Shown here: positions 28,066-36,418 of the stretch, one piece after another
Layout of the letters: every line of letters begins with the position of its first letter
Numbering within the stretch: the stretch's first letter is position 1
NCBI RefSeq assembly: GCF_001955535.1
Contig: NZ_MPVN01000001.1
Location: forward strand, 1,612,001 to 1,676,000
Length of the DNA: 64,000 nt
Direction: 5' to 3'
Source of the DNA: Paenibacillus sp. FSL H7-0326
GTDB lineage: Bacteria; Bacillota; Bacilli; Paenibacillales; Paenibacillaceae
Translations under genes and position numbers: made by a program
Notes under the pieces: generated by a model
Seen by the model: only the letters and a program-made list of their open reading frames with translations
What the model was told of the DNA's origin: nothing
Databases searched by the model: none

Positions 28066-29817
28066 CTATCTCAAATAGGGTATAAGATGCAGCTTCGCCA
28101 GATCAATAATTTCCGCTAGAGAACAGCTGGACGCAAGACTTCCTTCAGGCTTCGCTTCGGTATACAGCTTGCATTCCACTCGCCCGTCGGCAGCCTCTCT
28201 TCCTACAATAATTCTCAGCGGTATCCCGAACAAATCAGCATCCTTGAATTTGACTCCCGGCCGTTCATCACGATCATCGACCAGGATTTCGAGTCCCAGC
28301 TGAGACAAGGCTTTCTCCATCTCGTTAGCAAGCTCCATCTGAACCGAATCCTTGCTTGATACAGGAATAATATGCACATGATACGGGGCAATCGATGCAG
28401 GCCAGTGCATCATACCGTCCTCGGCATATTGCTCTGCCACAGCTCCCACTAAACGCGACACTCCAATTCCGTAGCATCCCATGATCGGCACCTGCGGCTG
28501 CCCTTGCTGATCGAGGACAGAAGCTCCCATTGCATCGCTATATTTTGTACCCAATTTGAATATATGCCCTACTTCGATCCCTCGCTCGAAGGACAGCGCT
28601 GTACCGCATGAGGGACAAGTATCACCGCTGGCTGCATTTCTCACATCATGAACTTCATCCCAAGTGAAATCCAGTCCAGGCACGGACTGAACGTAATGAT
28701 AGTCCTGCTCTCCAGCGCCAGTAACACTCGTCGTCATCTTCGCGACCGCGTGGTCAGCAATGACTGTCATCGAAAGATCATATGGACCCAGATATCCAAC
28801 AGGCAGATTTAGCTCTCTGCTCATTTCTTCCGGCATGAGTTCAAGGGTGTGTGCTCCAAGCACCTTCTGCAGTTTAATCTCATTGACCTCATGATCGCCG
28901 CGAATAAGCACGGCTATAGGTCTGCCATCAGCCACATATAGCAAGGTCTTGATTACATCTTGAGCTGCCATTTTTAAAAAAAGTGTTAATTCGCTAATGG
29001 TCTTCACACCCGGTGTGTGTACCTTCACCTTAGCCGTAGTTCTATGCTGCTCCTGCGCGGCATCCAGAGCTTTGCTGTTATCCTGATTCGGACCGATTCC
29101 ATACCGCGCCTTCTCCAGATTAGCAGCATAGTCGCAGTGGGTACAGAAAACAATGGTATCTTCACCGATGTCCGCAAGTGCCATATACTCATGGGTCTCA
29201 CCACTGCCTCCAATCGTTCCGGCATCGGCTTCGACCTGCTTGAATCTCAGACCCAGGCGTGTGAATATGCGGGAGTAAGCTTCACTCATTGCTGTATAGG
29301 TCGTATCCAAATCCTCATATGTCGATGAGAACGAGTATGCATCCTTCATTATAAATTCCCGGCCGCGAAGCACACCAAATCGAGGTCTTCGCTCGTCCCG
29401 ATATTTGGTACTGATCTGATAGAGTGTCACAGGCAGCTGGCGGTAGCTCTGCACATTATCACGTACAAGAGATGTAATGACTTCTTCGTGAGTTGGCCCC
29501 AGCGCAAAAGGACGTTCATGCCGATCTTGTAATCTCATCAGCTCTGGTCCATAATCGTCTGATCTCCCGGATTCGTCCCATAGCTCAAGCGGCTGCAAGG
29601 AAGGCAGCAAGGTCTCTTGTGCACCAATACGGTCCATTTCTTCACGAATAATTCGCTCAATCTTAAGAAGCACTCTTCTCCCCAGTGGTAAGAAGCTGTA
29701 CACTCCAGAAGCCGTTTGTCGAATCATGCCTGAACGCAGCAGCAGTTTGTGACTACTGATCTCCGCTTCTGCAGGCGCTTCTCTTAAGGTTGGGGCGAGC
29801 AGCTGACTTTGTTTCAT
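28066..29817 (-). CDS. proS: Prolyl-tRNA synthetase (583 aa)
   Basis: This is a class IIa synthetase of the bacterial type with the YbaK-like editing insertion. It starts MKQSQLLAPTLREAPAEAEI. Motif 1 is seen around VYSFLPLGRRVLLKIERIIR, motif 2 in YRDERRPRFGVLRGREFIMK (about 140), and motif 3 in CYGIGVSRLVGAVAEQ (about 430). The insertion (about 225-390) includes the RGDHEVNEIKLQK editing-domain signature. The start at 29817 follows AAGGAGG; the frame is open 15 codons further into the leader without a site. Expression is controlled by the T-box leader upstream. Confidence 0.95.
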   Translation of the reverse strand: MKQSQLLAPTLREAPAEAEISSHKLLLRSGMIRQTASGVYSFLPLGRRVLLKIERIIREEMDRIGAQETLLPSLQPLELWDESGRSDDYGPELMRLQDRHERPFALGPTHEEVITSLVRDNVQSYRQLPVTLYQISTKYRDERRPRFGVLRGREFIMKDAYSFSSTYEDLDTTYTAMSEAYSRIFTRLGLRFKQVEADAGTIGGSGETHEYMALADIGEDTIVFCTHCDYAANLEKARYGIGPNQDNSKALDAAQEQHRTTAKVKVHTPGVKTISELTLFLKMAAQDVIKTLLYVADGRPIAVLIRGDHEVNEIKLQKVLGAHTLELMPEEMSRELNLPVGYLGPYDLSMTVIADHAVAKMTTSVTGAGEQDYHYVQSVPGLDFTWDEVHDVRNAASGDTCPSCGTALSFERGIEVGHIFKLGTKYSDAMGASVLDQQGQPQVPIMGCYGIGVSRLVGAVAEQYAEDGMMHWPASIAPYHVHIIPVSSKDSVQMELANEMEKALSQLGLEILVDDRDERPGVKFKDADLFGIPLRIIVGREAADGRVECKLYTEAKPEGSLASSCSLAEIIDLAKLHLIPYLR

Positions 29818-29851
29818 ACTGGTAATCCTCCTTGTGTGTGTGCTAAAACGC

Positions 29852-30136
29852 AAAAAAGACACTCTCGTCAGGGACGAAAGTGTCGTGGTACCACCCTAAT
29901 TTTAATCTTGCTCGAACAGGCCGGGCATGCCCTTGCTTCAAAGCGAGATCCTCTGTTTTCGGCTTAACGTGCCGAGCTTCCGGCAAATGGATACAAACAA
30001 ATAACCTATCCACATGCAGCTCCAAGGTAGGAGTATAAGAAGCTTGCCTGGAGATCTCTCAGCACTAACGGATCTCTTCTCTGACAGGAAGCTATTACCA
30101 TATACCATGTCCTTGTTCATTGCTGTTCACATTTTA
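29852..30136 (-). promoter_or_regulatory. T-box riboswitch leader of proS
   Basis: The conserved T-box sequence AGGGTGGTACCACG is on the minus strand at 29884-29897. It overlaps the terminator GACACTTTCGTCC/GACGAGAGTGTC followed by TTTTTT (29852-29884). Upstream are several stem arms expected of stem I. Uncharged tRNA-Pro binding should favour the antiterminator and allow proS transcription. I could not place the specifier codon with confidence, although a CCT lies in the stem I region. Confidence 0.93.
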
Positions 30137-30142
30137 CAGAGC

Positions 30143-30171
30143 AGAATAATAGATTTACTGATTATTGTCAA
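30143..30171 (-). promoter_or_regulatory. Sigma-A promoter of the T-box-proS transcript
   Basis: The minus strand reads TTGACA, a 17-nt spacer and TATTCT. Transcription would start near 30136, just before the T-box stem I. Confidence 0.8.
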
Positions 30172-30302
30172 TCCTTTTCCATATAACGTGCTCACTTCTA
30201 TCATTCTAAACACCAAGTGGAAAGAAAATACGCTGACAGTCTTGCAGCTACCAGGTAATATAGTATACAGGCCTCATCTCAAGCAGAAAGGAGTTATTAA
30301 TC

Positions 30303-30977
30303 ATGTTAGATTATATTATTTATGATTTGGAATTTACCGTTAGTCGAAGCACACGCTACACTTCTGAAATTATTGATATCGGTGCAGTCAGGGTAGCTCC
30401 CGTGGGCGAAGAAGGCACACTGGCTGTAATGGATACATTCCACACGTATGTAAGACCATCTAATAAATCGGTGCTCTCTGCGGACACCATCCAGTTTACA
30501 GGCATTACACAAAAGGATATCGACGCAGCTCCGCTGTTCCCTGAAGCAGTAAAAGAGCTCATTAACTGGCTTCCTGAGTCCTACTATCTATGCTCATGGG
30601 GTCCGGATGATAAGAGCAAATTCGTCTCCCATTGCCGTACACACCAAATGAAGGTCAACTGGATCATGAATCATAACGATGTACAGAAACAAATCTCGCG
30701 AATCCTTCGCAAAGAAGGCGGTCCACGTCAGCTTGGCCTTAGTCAGGCCCTAATGCTATGCGGCATCGAGTTTGATGGAACCCAGCACCGTGCACTGGAT
30801 GACGCTCTGAATACAGCCAAAGTATTTATCCATCATTTCAACCAACTCAAGCTGGAGCAGAATAATGCAGCCGAAGAGGAAGGAACCAAATCCAAGCTCG
30901 TATATTCCAGCGGAGATGAAGACAAGCACAATCCATTTGGAGATCTGGCAAAATTGCTGGGATCGTCCGATTCGTGA
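30303..30977 (+). CDS. DEDDh-family 3'-5' exonuclease (224 aa)
   Basis: This is an RNase T/DNA polymerase III epsilon-like exonuclease, similar to KapD-type proteins of Bacillales. The exo I motif is YDLEFTVS (about 7-14), with the two acidic metal ligands. Exo II is in YLCSWGPDDKSKF (about 98), and exo III is HRALDDALNTAKVF (about 162). AAGGAG lies 9 nt before the ATG. The C-terminal 40 residues are polar and charged. Target nucleic acid is unknown. It is divergent from proS. Confidence 0.87.
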   Translation: MLDYIIYDLEFTVSRSTRYTSEIIDIGAVRVAPVGEEGTLAVMDTFHTYVRPSNKSVLSADTIQFTGITQKDIDAAPLFPEAVKELINWLPESYYLCSWGPDDKSKFVSHCRTHQMKVNWIMNHNDVQKQISRILRKEGGPRQLGLSQALMLCGIEFDGTQHRALDDALNTAKVFIHHFNQLKLEQNNAAEEEGTKSKLVYSSGDEDKHNPFGDLAKLLGSSDS

Positions 30978-30988
30978 TATTCGTAATA

Positions 30989-31993
30989 TTAAGCCTCTAT
31001 ACCACCCTCATTCTCATACAACGCCAGCCAAGTCTTGAGCCTCGCTCGCAACTCATTTCGGTACTGCGGGGGCTCGAGAATTTCCGCATCTGATCCAAAT
31101 TGGACAAGCCAGTCCATGAACTCCTTATGATCATTCAAGGTTACCTCAAGAAGCAGGCTTCCTCCTGGCTCCTCTATTAACACGGGTTGTACCAGCATCT
31201 CACTTCTTCTAACCCGATCTGCAGCATGCGCCTTAAATCGAACCTTGTATGTAGTGTGCTCGTGACCTTTATGTACAGACCATGTTTCTTTAAAGAACGA
31301 TTGCAGCTCCGCTGTTTCGCGTCGAAATGTCTGTGTCATGATTTCTACCTCTCTGATACAGCTCATCCGGAGAGCTTCAACACGATTCGTTTGATGACAA
31401 TGACCAATTACATAGAAATGATGCTCCTTCGGAAGCAGATAATAGGGATCAATTCTTAACCGATCGCCAGCTCCTCCATCCATATATCCCTCTGTTCCTT
31501 CAGCTGGTGAAGAGTACGCCACTTCCATCGTATTCTGATAGACAGAAGCTTGGATAATGGATACGAGTACTTTCTCATCCTGCTCAGTGTCATAACCAGC
31601 TCCCAGCTTCATAACCGCTGCAAATTGCTCTGCCCATTCTACTCGCTCATTGTTCTTCTTAAGGCTTGCAGCCATGACCTTCTCATAAGCACTTTCAAAA
31701 GCAGAGGGCAGGATCGGCTTAATCTGATCCATCTCCTCTGCTACTTTTGCAAAGGCTGCATCTTCTTCCTCTGTCCAGTTCAGCGGATAAAGTGCAAATC
31801 GGCTAATAAATTGATAGCCCCGGCCATGTCCCATATTCACAACCGGAATATGCATCGCACTTAGGGCATCCATATCTCTGTAAATTGTACGCTCCGTCGT
31901 CTCACAGCGTTCAGCAAGCTCTCTCGCCAAGATACCAGGCTTCGCTTGTACCAAGGTAATAATGCGCATTAATCGAATAAGTCGCTCTGTCAT
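30989..31993 (-). CDS. WYL-domain transcriptional regulator (334 aa)
   Basis: This is a YafY/DeoR-type regulator. The N-terminal winged helix reads RLMRIITLVQAKPGILAREL with TTERTIYRDMDALS (about residues 6-45). The central WYL domain (about 165-235) contains RIDPYYLLPKEHHFYVIGHC, with conserved ligand-sensing residues, and the C-terminal WCX-type region follows. WYL domains are thought to bind nucleic acid or nucleotide ligands. GGAGG precedes the start. The target is not evident, as it stands alone beside an exonuclease gene. Confidence 0.88.
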   Translation of the reverse strand: MTERLIRLMRIITLVQAKPGILARELAERCETTERTIYRDMDALSAMHIPVVNMGHGRGYQFISRFALYPLNWTEEEDAAFAKVAEEMDQIKPILPSAFESAYEKVMAASLKKNNERVEWAEQFAAVMKLGAGYDTEQDEKVLVSIIQASVYQNTMEVAYSSPAEGTEGYMDGGAGDRLRIDPYYLLPKEHHFYVIGHCHQTNRVEALRMSCIREVEIMTQTFRRETAELQSFFKETWSVHKGHEHTTYKVRFKAHAADRVRRSEMLVQPVLIEEPGGSLLLEVTLNDHKEFMDWLVQFGSDAEILEPPQYRNELRARLKTWLALYENEGGIEA

Positions 31994-32224
31994 GCGTATC
32001 CTCCTGCAACGATAAACTCAACATATTAAAATGAACTCATGTTCTATAGCTATCTATCCATATAGTCCATTCTATCTAGTAAAATTCTTATCGTCATCCT
32101 TTCACATAGTACTTTAGACTTATATCGGTTATTACCCTTTATTTCATTATGTATAACTTCATACGATAATAAACGCTGCAGACAACGGATGATATCGTTC
32201 TAGACTGTTCGTCATCAAATCTCA

Positions 32225-32989
32225 TTATTTGGCCTGCTTCTCCATAAAATCTTCCTCATCTTCTTCAAGATAATAGGTACCGGATGATTCTCTGACGGTG
32301 TCGCTAAGCTCATCATTTAATTTCTCGTATGTCATTTGATAATATTCGCCTAACTGGATCAGGATCTGAGCTTCGCGGTAATATTCTAGATCTCCGGATC
32401 TTACAGCCATAATCAGCAGTTCATCCGTATGCCGCTTAATGATTTCGCAGCCTTCCTCTGTTCTTCCTCTTTCAAAAGCACGAAGTGCCTGCTTCATGAT
32501 CCCCGTCGTCTCGCTCAGCTTTACATGTTTCTGAACTCTCAGATCGGGCTGCTTGTTCATAAGCCCCAAGTGAGCCGATATTTGTAAATAGATCTGCTCC
32601 CTTCGCAAGAGAACGCGCTGTTCCTGTTTCGTCTTGAAGGCACTCCAGTAGGCGGAGCACACTGACTTCTTACCGGCAGATTGTGAAGATACTGCCAGCT
32701 CAAGCAGTAATGTTTTGGTTTTTCCTTTATAAGCGCTTCCCATTTGCAAGACCCAGCCGGCATCCGTTTCCTTGGCTCTGGCTCCGTGTACTGCTTTAAT
32801 AACAACTCCGTCTTCGGGCTTAAGCAGCAGCTCTACATCACGATATAAGAGCTTGGGCATGAGCTTGGATTGTCTCTTGGCAGGAGGACCGCTGCGCCAC
32901 TCCATCAGCAGATATAGTGAGTTTTCTCCAGAGACAGAAATTACTTCACGATTCCAGGTACAAAATACGTCCAATATCGAACTCATCAT
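32225..32989 (-). CDS. Uncharacterised protein resembling the region after a von Willebrand A domain (254 aa)
   Basis: Not firmly recognised. The beta-rich N-terminal part (SLYLLMEWRS, GVVIKAVHGARAKETDAGWV, then GKTKTLLLELAV, about 75-110) resembles the beta-sandwich segment that follows the VWA domain in bacterial VWA proteins. The C-terminal half is alpha-helical and charged, ending EEDEEDFMEKQAK. No VWA metal-binding DxSxS motif is present. GGGGAGGAG directly precedes the ATG pair, so it looks like a complete gene and not a fragment. It is monocistronic. The VWA-related reading is tentative. Confidence 0.55.
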   Translation of the reverse strand: MMSSILDVFCTWNREVISVSGENSLYLLMEWRSGPPAKRQSKLMPKLLYRDVELLLKPEDGVVIKAVHGARAKETDAGWVLQMGSAYKGKTKTLLLELAVSSQSAGKKSVCSAYWSAFKTKQEQRVLLRREQIYLQISAHLGLMNKQPDLRVQKHVKLSETTGIMKQALRAFERGRTEEGCEIIKRHTDELLIMAVRSGDLEYYREAQILIQLGEYYQMTYEKLNDELSDTVRESSGTYYLEEDEEDFMEKQAK

Positions 32990-33130
32990 TTCTCCTCCCC
33001 TGTAAGGCTTTTCTTAATACTAACAGTTCAAATCGACAACTGATTGTCACGGAACATATGTTCGGTACAAAATATTGCAAAAAAATGTGACTTTACGCGT
33101 TCCAGCTTTGCTCATTCGACTTAAAACGAC

Positions 33131-33162
33131 AAAAAACCACCGATCTCAAAGGATCAGTGGTT
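33131..33162 (-). terminator. Intrinsic terminator of the 51-aa gene
   Basis: AACCACTGATC/GATCGGTGGTT arms on the minus strand (33135-33162) are followed by a T-tract (33131-33136). It is 26 bp past the small gene's stop. Confidence 0.8.
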
Positions 33163-33187
33163 ATCGTGAGTGACTTCATATATGCGT

Positions 33188-33343
33188 TTAAACTGTTACT
33201 ACATTATCCTCGGTATTCAATCGCTCGTTATCTATTGGAGCCAATGTATAGCCGTCGAATACATATCCGCTTCCTACCGGTTTTCCGTTTACTGTAATCA
33301 TAATCGTCTTGTGTACTTCTTTTTCCATTTGATTGTTCATCAT
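33188..33343 (-). CDS. Small stalk-like protein (51 aa)
   Basis: A complete small gene: AGAAGGAGAACG lies 5 nt before an ATG-ATG start, and an intrinsic terminator follows. The peptide contains KTIMITVNGKPVGSGYVF and DGYTLAPI. This resembles one repeat of the copper-amine-oxidase N-terminal or stalk domain (pattern VxVNGKxV...DGxTxVPxR) found in many Paenibacillus secreted proteins, but here it has no signal peptide and no second half. The function is unknown. The larger frame on the opposite strand is not supported. Confidence 0.6.
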   Translation of the reverse strand: MMNNQMEKEVHKTIMITVNGKPVGSGYVFDGYTLAPIDNERLNTEDNVVTV

Positions 33344-33640
33344 TGTTATCGTTCTCCTTCTATTATCCTTGCGTTCTCATTTGTTATATATGTTGTTTCG
33401 CTTCGTATCCTAGGCAATTATGAAATGGACGGTGATGAGCTCTAAGTTCGTGTCGTTCCTTCTTCTACTTACCCTCTTATCCACAAGATTAAACAAGAAC
33501 ATTACAAACTTTTCATTAGCAAACAATGGTGAAATATGAAACAATTAATAAAATAATCTCGTATAAAAATAACAGATTTCGCTGAACTCACAACGGGTAA
33601 CAACCACTTGTATGTATTCTCAAGATAAGGTGGTGATGGA

Positions 33641-34081
33641 ATGAAAAATTCAGGAATCAAGCTGTCACTTCTCACTATGGTCCTATACAGTATCACTCTA
33701 TTCATATCCGACGCCCGAACACATGCGGGATTCTGGGAGAATCTATATAACGGTTACGAGCAGTACTCTAAGCTCCCTGAGGAAGTCAATCAATTGCAGC
33801 AAAGCTATGAGCAAACGATGAATGAGCTGAACAGCGCCAAGCAAAACATGGAGGCCTTCCAGGAGAGAAACGAAGACCTGATTCAGCAGAATGAGGAGCT
33901 CATGAAGCAGAATGCCAATCTGAATCAGCTTGTTTCACAGATGCAGCAGGCCGAGGCTGACCGTAAGGCTGCGCAGCAGAAAGTTATCAATACGGCGATT
34001 GTTGGCGTACTGCTCATTATCGGGTATTTTGTGCTCATCCGAGTAATTCGGTTCCGAATGCGCAGAGCTTCAAGACACTAG
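33641..34081 (+). CDS. Coiled-coil membrane protein (146 aa)
   Basis: Not a named family. It has an N-terminal hydrophobic segment or signal (about 8-24), an extracellular segment GFWENLYNGYEQYSKLPEEV, a Gln/Asn/Glu-rich coiled coil (about 45-110) and a C-terminal membrane helix (INTAIVGVLLIIGYFVLIRV, about 115-136) followed by basic residues. This bitopic layout suggests a membrane-anchored spacer or scaffold. AAGGTGGTGATGG precedes the ATG. The AIM24 gene follows 63 bp later on the same strand. Confidence 0.6.
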   Translation: MKNSGIKLSLLTMVLYSITLFISDARTHAGFWENLYNGYEQYSKLPEEVNQLQQSYEQTMNELNSAKQNMEAFQERNEDLIQQNEELMKQNANLNQLVSQMQQAEADRKAAQQKVINTAIVGVLLIIGYFVLIRVIRFRMRRASRH

Positions 34082-34144
34082 ATCCCGCCAGGATTACAGT
34101 GCACACAATGACAATCAATCGATTAGAGGAGATTATCTCGATCA

Positions 34145-34849
34145 ATGCAAATCTCACAAAGTATGGATGCGCCGGGTATGTCCGGACAAGCAGCAACCTT
34201 TTCACTGACGGAGCAGGACAAGATTCATATCCTCCATCCTCAGCAAATCGTTGCCTATCGGGGGCCCTCAAGCGGTCGGAACGATCGTTTGACAAACATC
34301 CAGGGCATGTACCGCAAAAGAAAGCTGATCCGCTCTGAAATGAGCGGGCCTTGCCAGTTTGTATGTGCCCTCCCGCCTGGTATTACGATGAAAAGAATCG
34401 ACCTGGATGAGCACAGCGATCTGCTGTACGATTTTCGTCATTTACTATTTTATAGCGATGGAATTGAAATGCAGACCCGAATTCTCAAGCTGAAGAACAT
34501 GCTCATTACCCGGGATGCGATCAAGATGAAATTTTCCGGAAAAGGTACGATCGGGATCCTGACCCAAGGACAGGTCTGTGAACAAGAGCTTCATCCAACC
34601 GCTCCATTATATGTGGATGCAGGCAGCATCATTGCCTATCCGGAGAATGCGAAGCTAGAGCTTACTGTGTACGGCAATCACCTTGCCAGTCAGCATATGA
34701 ACTACCACTGGAAGATGACCGGTCACGGAACCGTTCTGTTCCAGGCCGGCCGGGAGAATCAGAAGCTGGAGAACGATATTAATGATGAAGGCTTCTTTAA
34801 GCGCTTGATGCGTGAAATGCTGCCCTTTGGCAATGTGTGGATCAAGTAA
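34145..34849 (+). CDS. AIM24 family protein (234 aa)
   Basis: The central and C-terminal part has the beta-rich AIM24/TIGR00266-type fold. Visible pieces are MLITRDAIKMKFSGKGTIGI, PLYVDAGSIIAYPENAKLEL and FQAGRENQKLEND, similar to the LYVDxGxLVAfdxxv pattern of the family. The biochemical role is unknown, although a yeast homologue influences mitochondrial membrane organisation. GAGGAG lies 13 nt before the ATG, which is long. The gene probably shares a transcript with the upstream coiled-coil membrane protein. Confidence 0.72.
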   Translation: MQISQSMDAPGMSGQAATFSLTEQDKIHILHPQQIVAYRGPSSGRNDRLTNIQGMYRKRKLIRSEMSGPCQFVCALPPGITMKRIDLDEHSDLLYDFRHLLFYSDGIEMQTRILKLKNMLITRDAIKMKFSGKGTIGILTQGQVCEQELHPTAPLYVDAGSIIAYPENAKLELTVYGNHLASQHMNYHWKMTGHGTVLFQAGRENQKLENDINDEGFFKRLMREMLPFGNVWIK

Positions 34850-34952
34850 AATGTGGATAATGAAAAATAGCTTCTAATGTTCGGTTTTTCTGATATAATA
34901 CTTACTGGAACTTTTGTTATGATTAGCTTATATGACAACTGAAAATTGAAAT

Positions 34953-35004
34953 CCATGGATGAGATCCATGGGAGAGGTTCGCGAACTCCCTCTATAAAAA
35001 ACTA
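34953..35004 (+). promoter_or_regulatory. PreQ1-I riboswitch aptamer with an upstream hairpin
   Basis: The class I aptamer occupies about 34972-35004. AGAGG/CCTCT forms P1, the loop is TTCGCGAACTC, and the A-rich tail AAAAAACTA forms the pseudoknot. Directly before it, CCATGGAT-GAG-ATCCATGG (34953-34971) makes a perfect 8-bp hairpin. A TATAAT at 34894-34899 is a likely -10. The riboswitch controls the queuosine-precursor operon queCDEF in response to preQ1. Confidence 0.92.
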
Positions 35005-35141
35005 TACAGATTGTCAAAGATGAACTTTAAATTTACTGTCTGGGCCTGTAACCTGACTATGGCTGTAATACAGCTTGGTTAGAGTTACCTGGATTGTTTT
35101 TTTCTTATGCCTGTCATCTTGAAACGTCAATCTATATATGA

Positions 35142-35172
35142 GCCCTGCCCGTAGAGCAGAGGCCTGTTTTTT
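35142..35172 (+). terminator. Terminator in the queC leader
   Basis: GCC-CTGC pairs with GCAG-A-GGC and is followed by CTGTTTTTTG. It lies about 140 nt after the preQ1 aptamer. A second candidate structure (GTAAC/GTTAC with inner GCTGTAATACAGC) ends in TTGTTTTTTTC near 35105. One or both may be the expression platform. Confidence 0.55.
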
Positions 35173-35261
35173 GTTGAACGAGTTAGGGAACCTCTCTTTT
35201 CTTCCTTTGAAGCGTACTGTATTTACGGCACGCAAATTCTAGAAGATGGAGAGGTTTTTTT

Positions 35262-35924
35262 ATGTTTAAAAATGAAAAAGCAATCGTCGTATTCAGCGGC
35301 GGTCAAGATAGCACGACCTGCCTGTTCTGGGCGAAGAAGCATTTTGCTGAAGTGGAGGTCGTTACCTTTGACTACGGACAGCGGCACAAGCTGGAGATTG
35401 AAGTAGCTGCCGATATCGCCCGCGATCTTGATGTAGAGCAAACCGTTCTTGATATGAGCCTGTTGAACCAGCTCTCGCCGAACGCACTTACACGCAGCGA
35501 CATTGAGATCACACAGGAAGAGGGACAGCTGCCGAGTACTTTTGTAGACGGCCGAAATCATCTCTTTCTAAGCTTCGCAGCAGTAATGGCCAAGCAAAAA
35601 GGCGCACGGCATATCATTACAGGCGTGTGCGAAACAGATTTCAGCGGATATCCGGATTGCCGTGATGTGTTCGTCAAATCGCTGAACGTCACGCTCAATC
35701 TGGCGATGGACTATGAGTTTGTCATTCATACGCCGCTCATGTGGCTGAACAAAGCCGAAACATGGGCGCTCTCGGATGAGCTGGGTGCATTTGATTATGT
35801 ACGCGAGCGTACATTGACCTGCTACAACGGCATTAAAGGTGACGGCTGTGGAGAGTGTCCTGCCTGCAAGCTGCGCAAAGCAGGGCTTGATGAATATTTG
35901 ACTGAACGAGGCGGTGCAAAGTGA
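35262..35924 (+). CDS. queC: 7-cyano-7-deazaguanine synthase (220 aa)
   Basis: QueC converts 7-carboxy-7-deazaguanine to preQ0 using ATP and ammonia. The PP-loop is [13 protein letters not shown] (about residue 9). The zinc site is [13 protein letters not shown] near the C-terminus together with the earlier CYNGIKGDG cysteine. GGAGAGG lies 7 nt before the ATG. It is the first gene of queCDEF and overlaps queD by 4 bp. Confidence 0.96.
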   Translation: MFKNEKAIVVFSGGQDSTTCLFWAKKHFAEVEVVTFDYGQRHKLEIEVAADIARDLDVEQTVLDMSLLNQLSPNALTRSDIEITQEEGQLPSTFVDGRNHLFLSFAAVMAKQKGARHIITGVCETDFSGYPDCRDVFVKSLNVTLNLAMDYEFVIHTPLMWLNKAETWALSDELGAFDYVRERTLTCYNGIKGDGCGECPACKLRKAGLDEYLTERGGAK

Positions 35925-36418
35925 TGAGACCAGAACCCGGCACATTTCGGATTGTAGAACGGCTGCAGCGTATAGGTGAGGACATTCAGCAGGAGCAGCT
36001 CCGCTATCACCGGAAGCGGGTCCTTGTCAGCAAGGAGTTTACCTTTGACGCGGCGCATCATCTGCACTGCTATGAGGGTAAATGCAAGAATCTGCACGGC
36101 CATACCTACAAAGTCGTCTTCGGTATCAGTGGTATTCCTGGTGAGACGGGGATCACCGTGGACTTTGGAGATGTCAAAGAAATTTGGAAGACACAAATTG
36201 AAGGCTATCTCGATCATCAATATTTGAATGAAACACTGCCAGCGATGAATACAACGGCGGAAAATATGGTGGTCTGGATCTATGAACAAATGGAGGCTGC
36301 GCTGCAGAGTGAGCCTTATAAGACACAAATCGAAGGTGGACGGACCGAATTTGTGAGACTGTTTGAGACTCCAACCAGCTATGCGGAAGTCAGACGGGAG
36401 TGGATGCTTGATGAATAG
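35921..36418 (+). CDS. queD: 6-carboxy-5,6,7,8-tetrahydropterin synthase (165 aa)
   Basis: QueD makes 6-carboxytetrahydropterin from dihydroneopterin triphosphate. The zinc-binding histidines lie in FDAAHHL and NLHGHTYKV. The catalytic Cys is in CKNLHGH, and DFGDVKEIW and LDHQYLNE follow. The first about 30 residues (before [15 protein letters not shown]) extend beyond the minimal fold. ATGA overlaps the queC stop and the queE start lies within its last codons, so the three genes are tightly coupled. Confidence 0.95.
   Translation: MMRPEPGTFRIVERLQRIGEDIQQEQLRYHRKRVLVSKEFTFDAAHHLHCYEGKCKNLHGHTYKVVFGISGIPGETGITVDFGDVKEIWKTQIEGYLDHQYLNETLPAMNTTAENMVVWIYEQMEAALQSEPYKTQIEGGRTEFVRLFETPTSYAEVRREWMLDE

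Noticed and set aside
32150..32172. loxP-like string ATAACTTCATACGATAAT
   Set aside because: Only part of one arm resembles loxP; there is no inverted second arm or recombinase gene nearby.
33420..33539. 39-codon frame with a hydrophobic core (SFLLLLTLLSTR), a possible type I toxin-like peptide
   Set aside because: Only a weak AGG precedes the ATG, and no antisense RNA or terminator is evident.
35014..35235. 73-codon minus-strand frame in the queC leader
   Set aside because: It is antisense to the riboswitch leader with no ribosome binding site; the region is explained by RNA structure.
36363..36410. Longer queE start
   Set aside because: The 16 extra codons lie inside queD and lack a ribosome binding site; the ATG at 36411 has GGGAGTGG and starts the conserved region properly.
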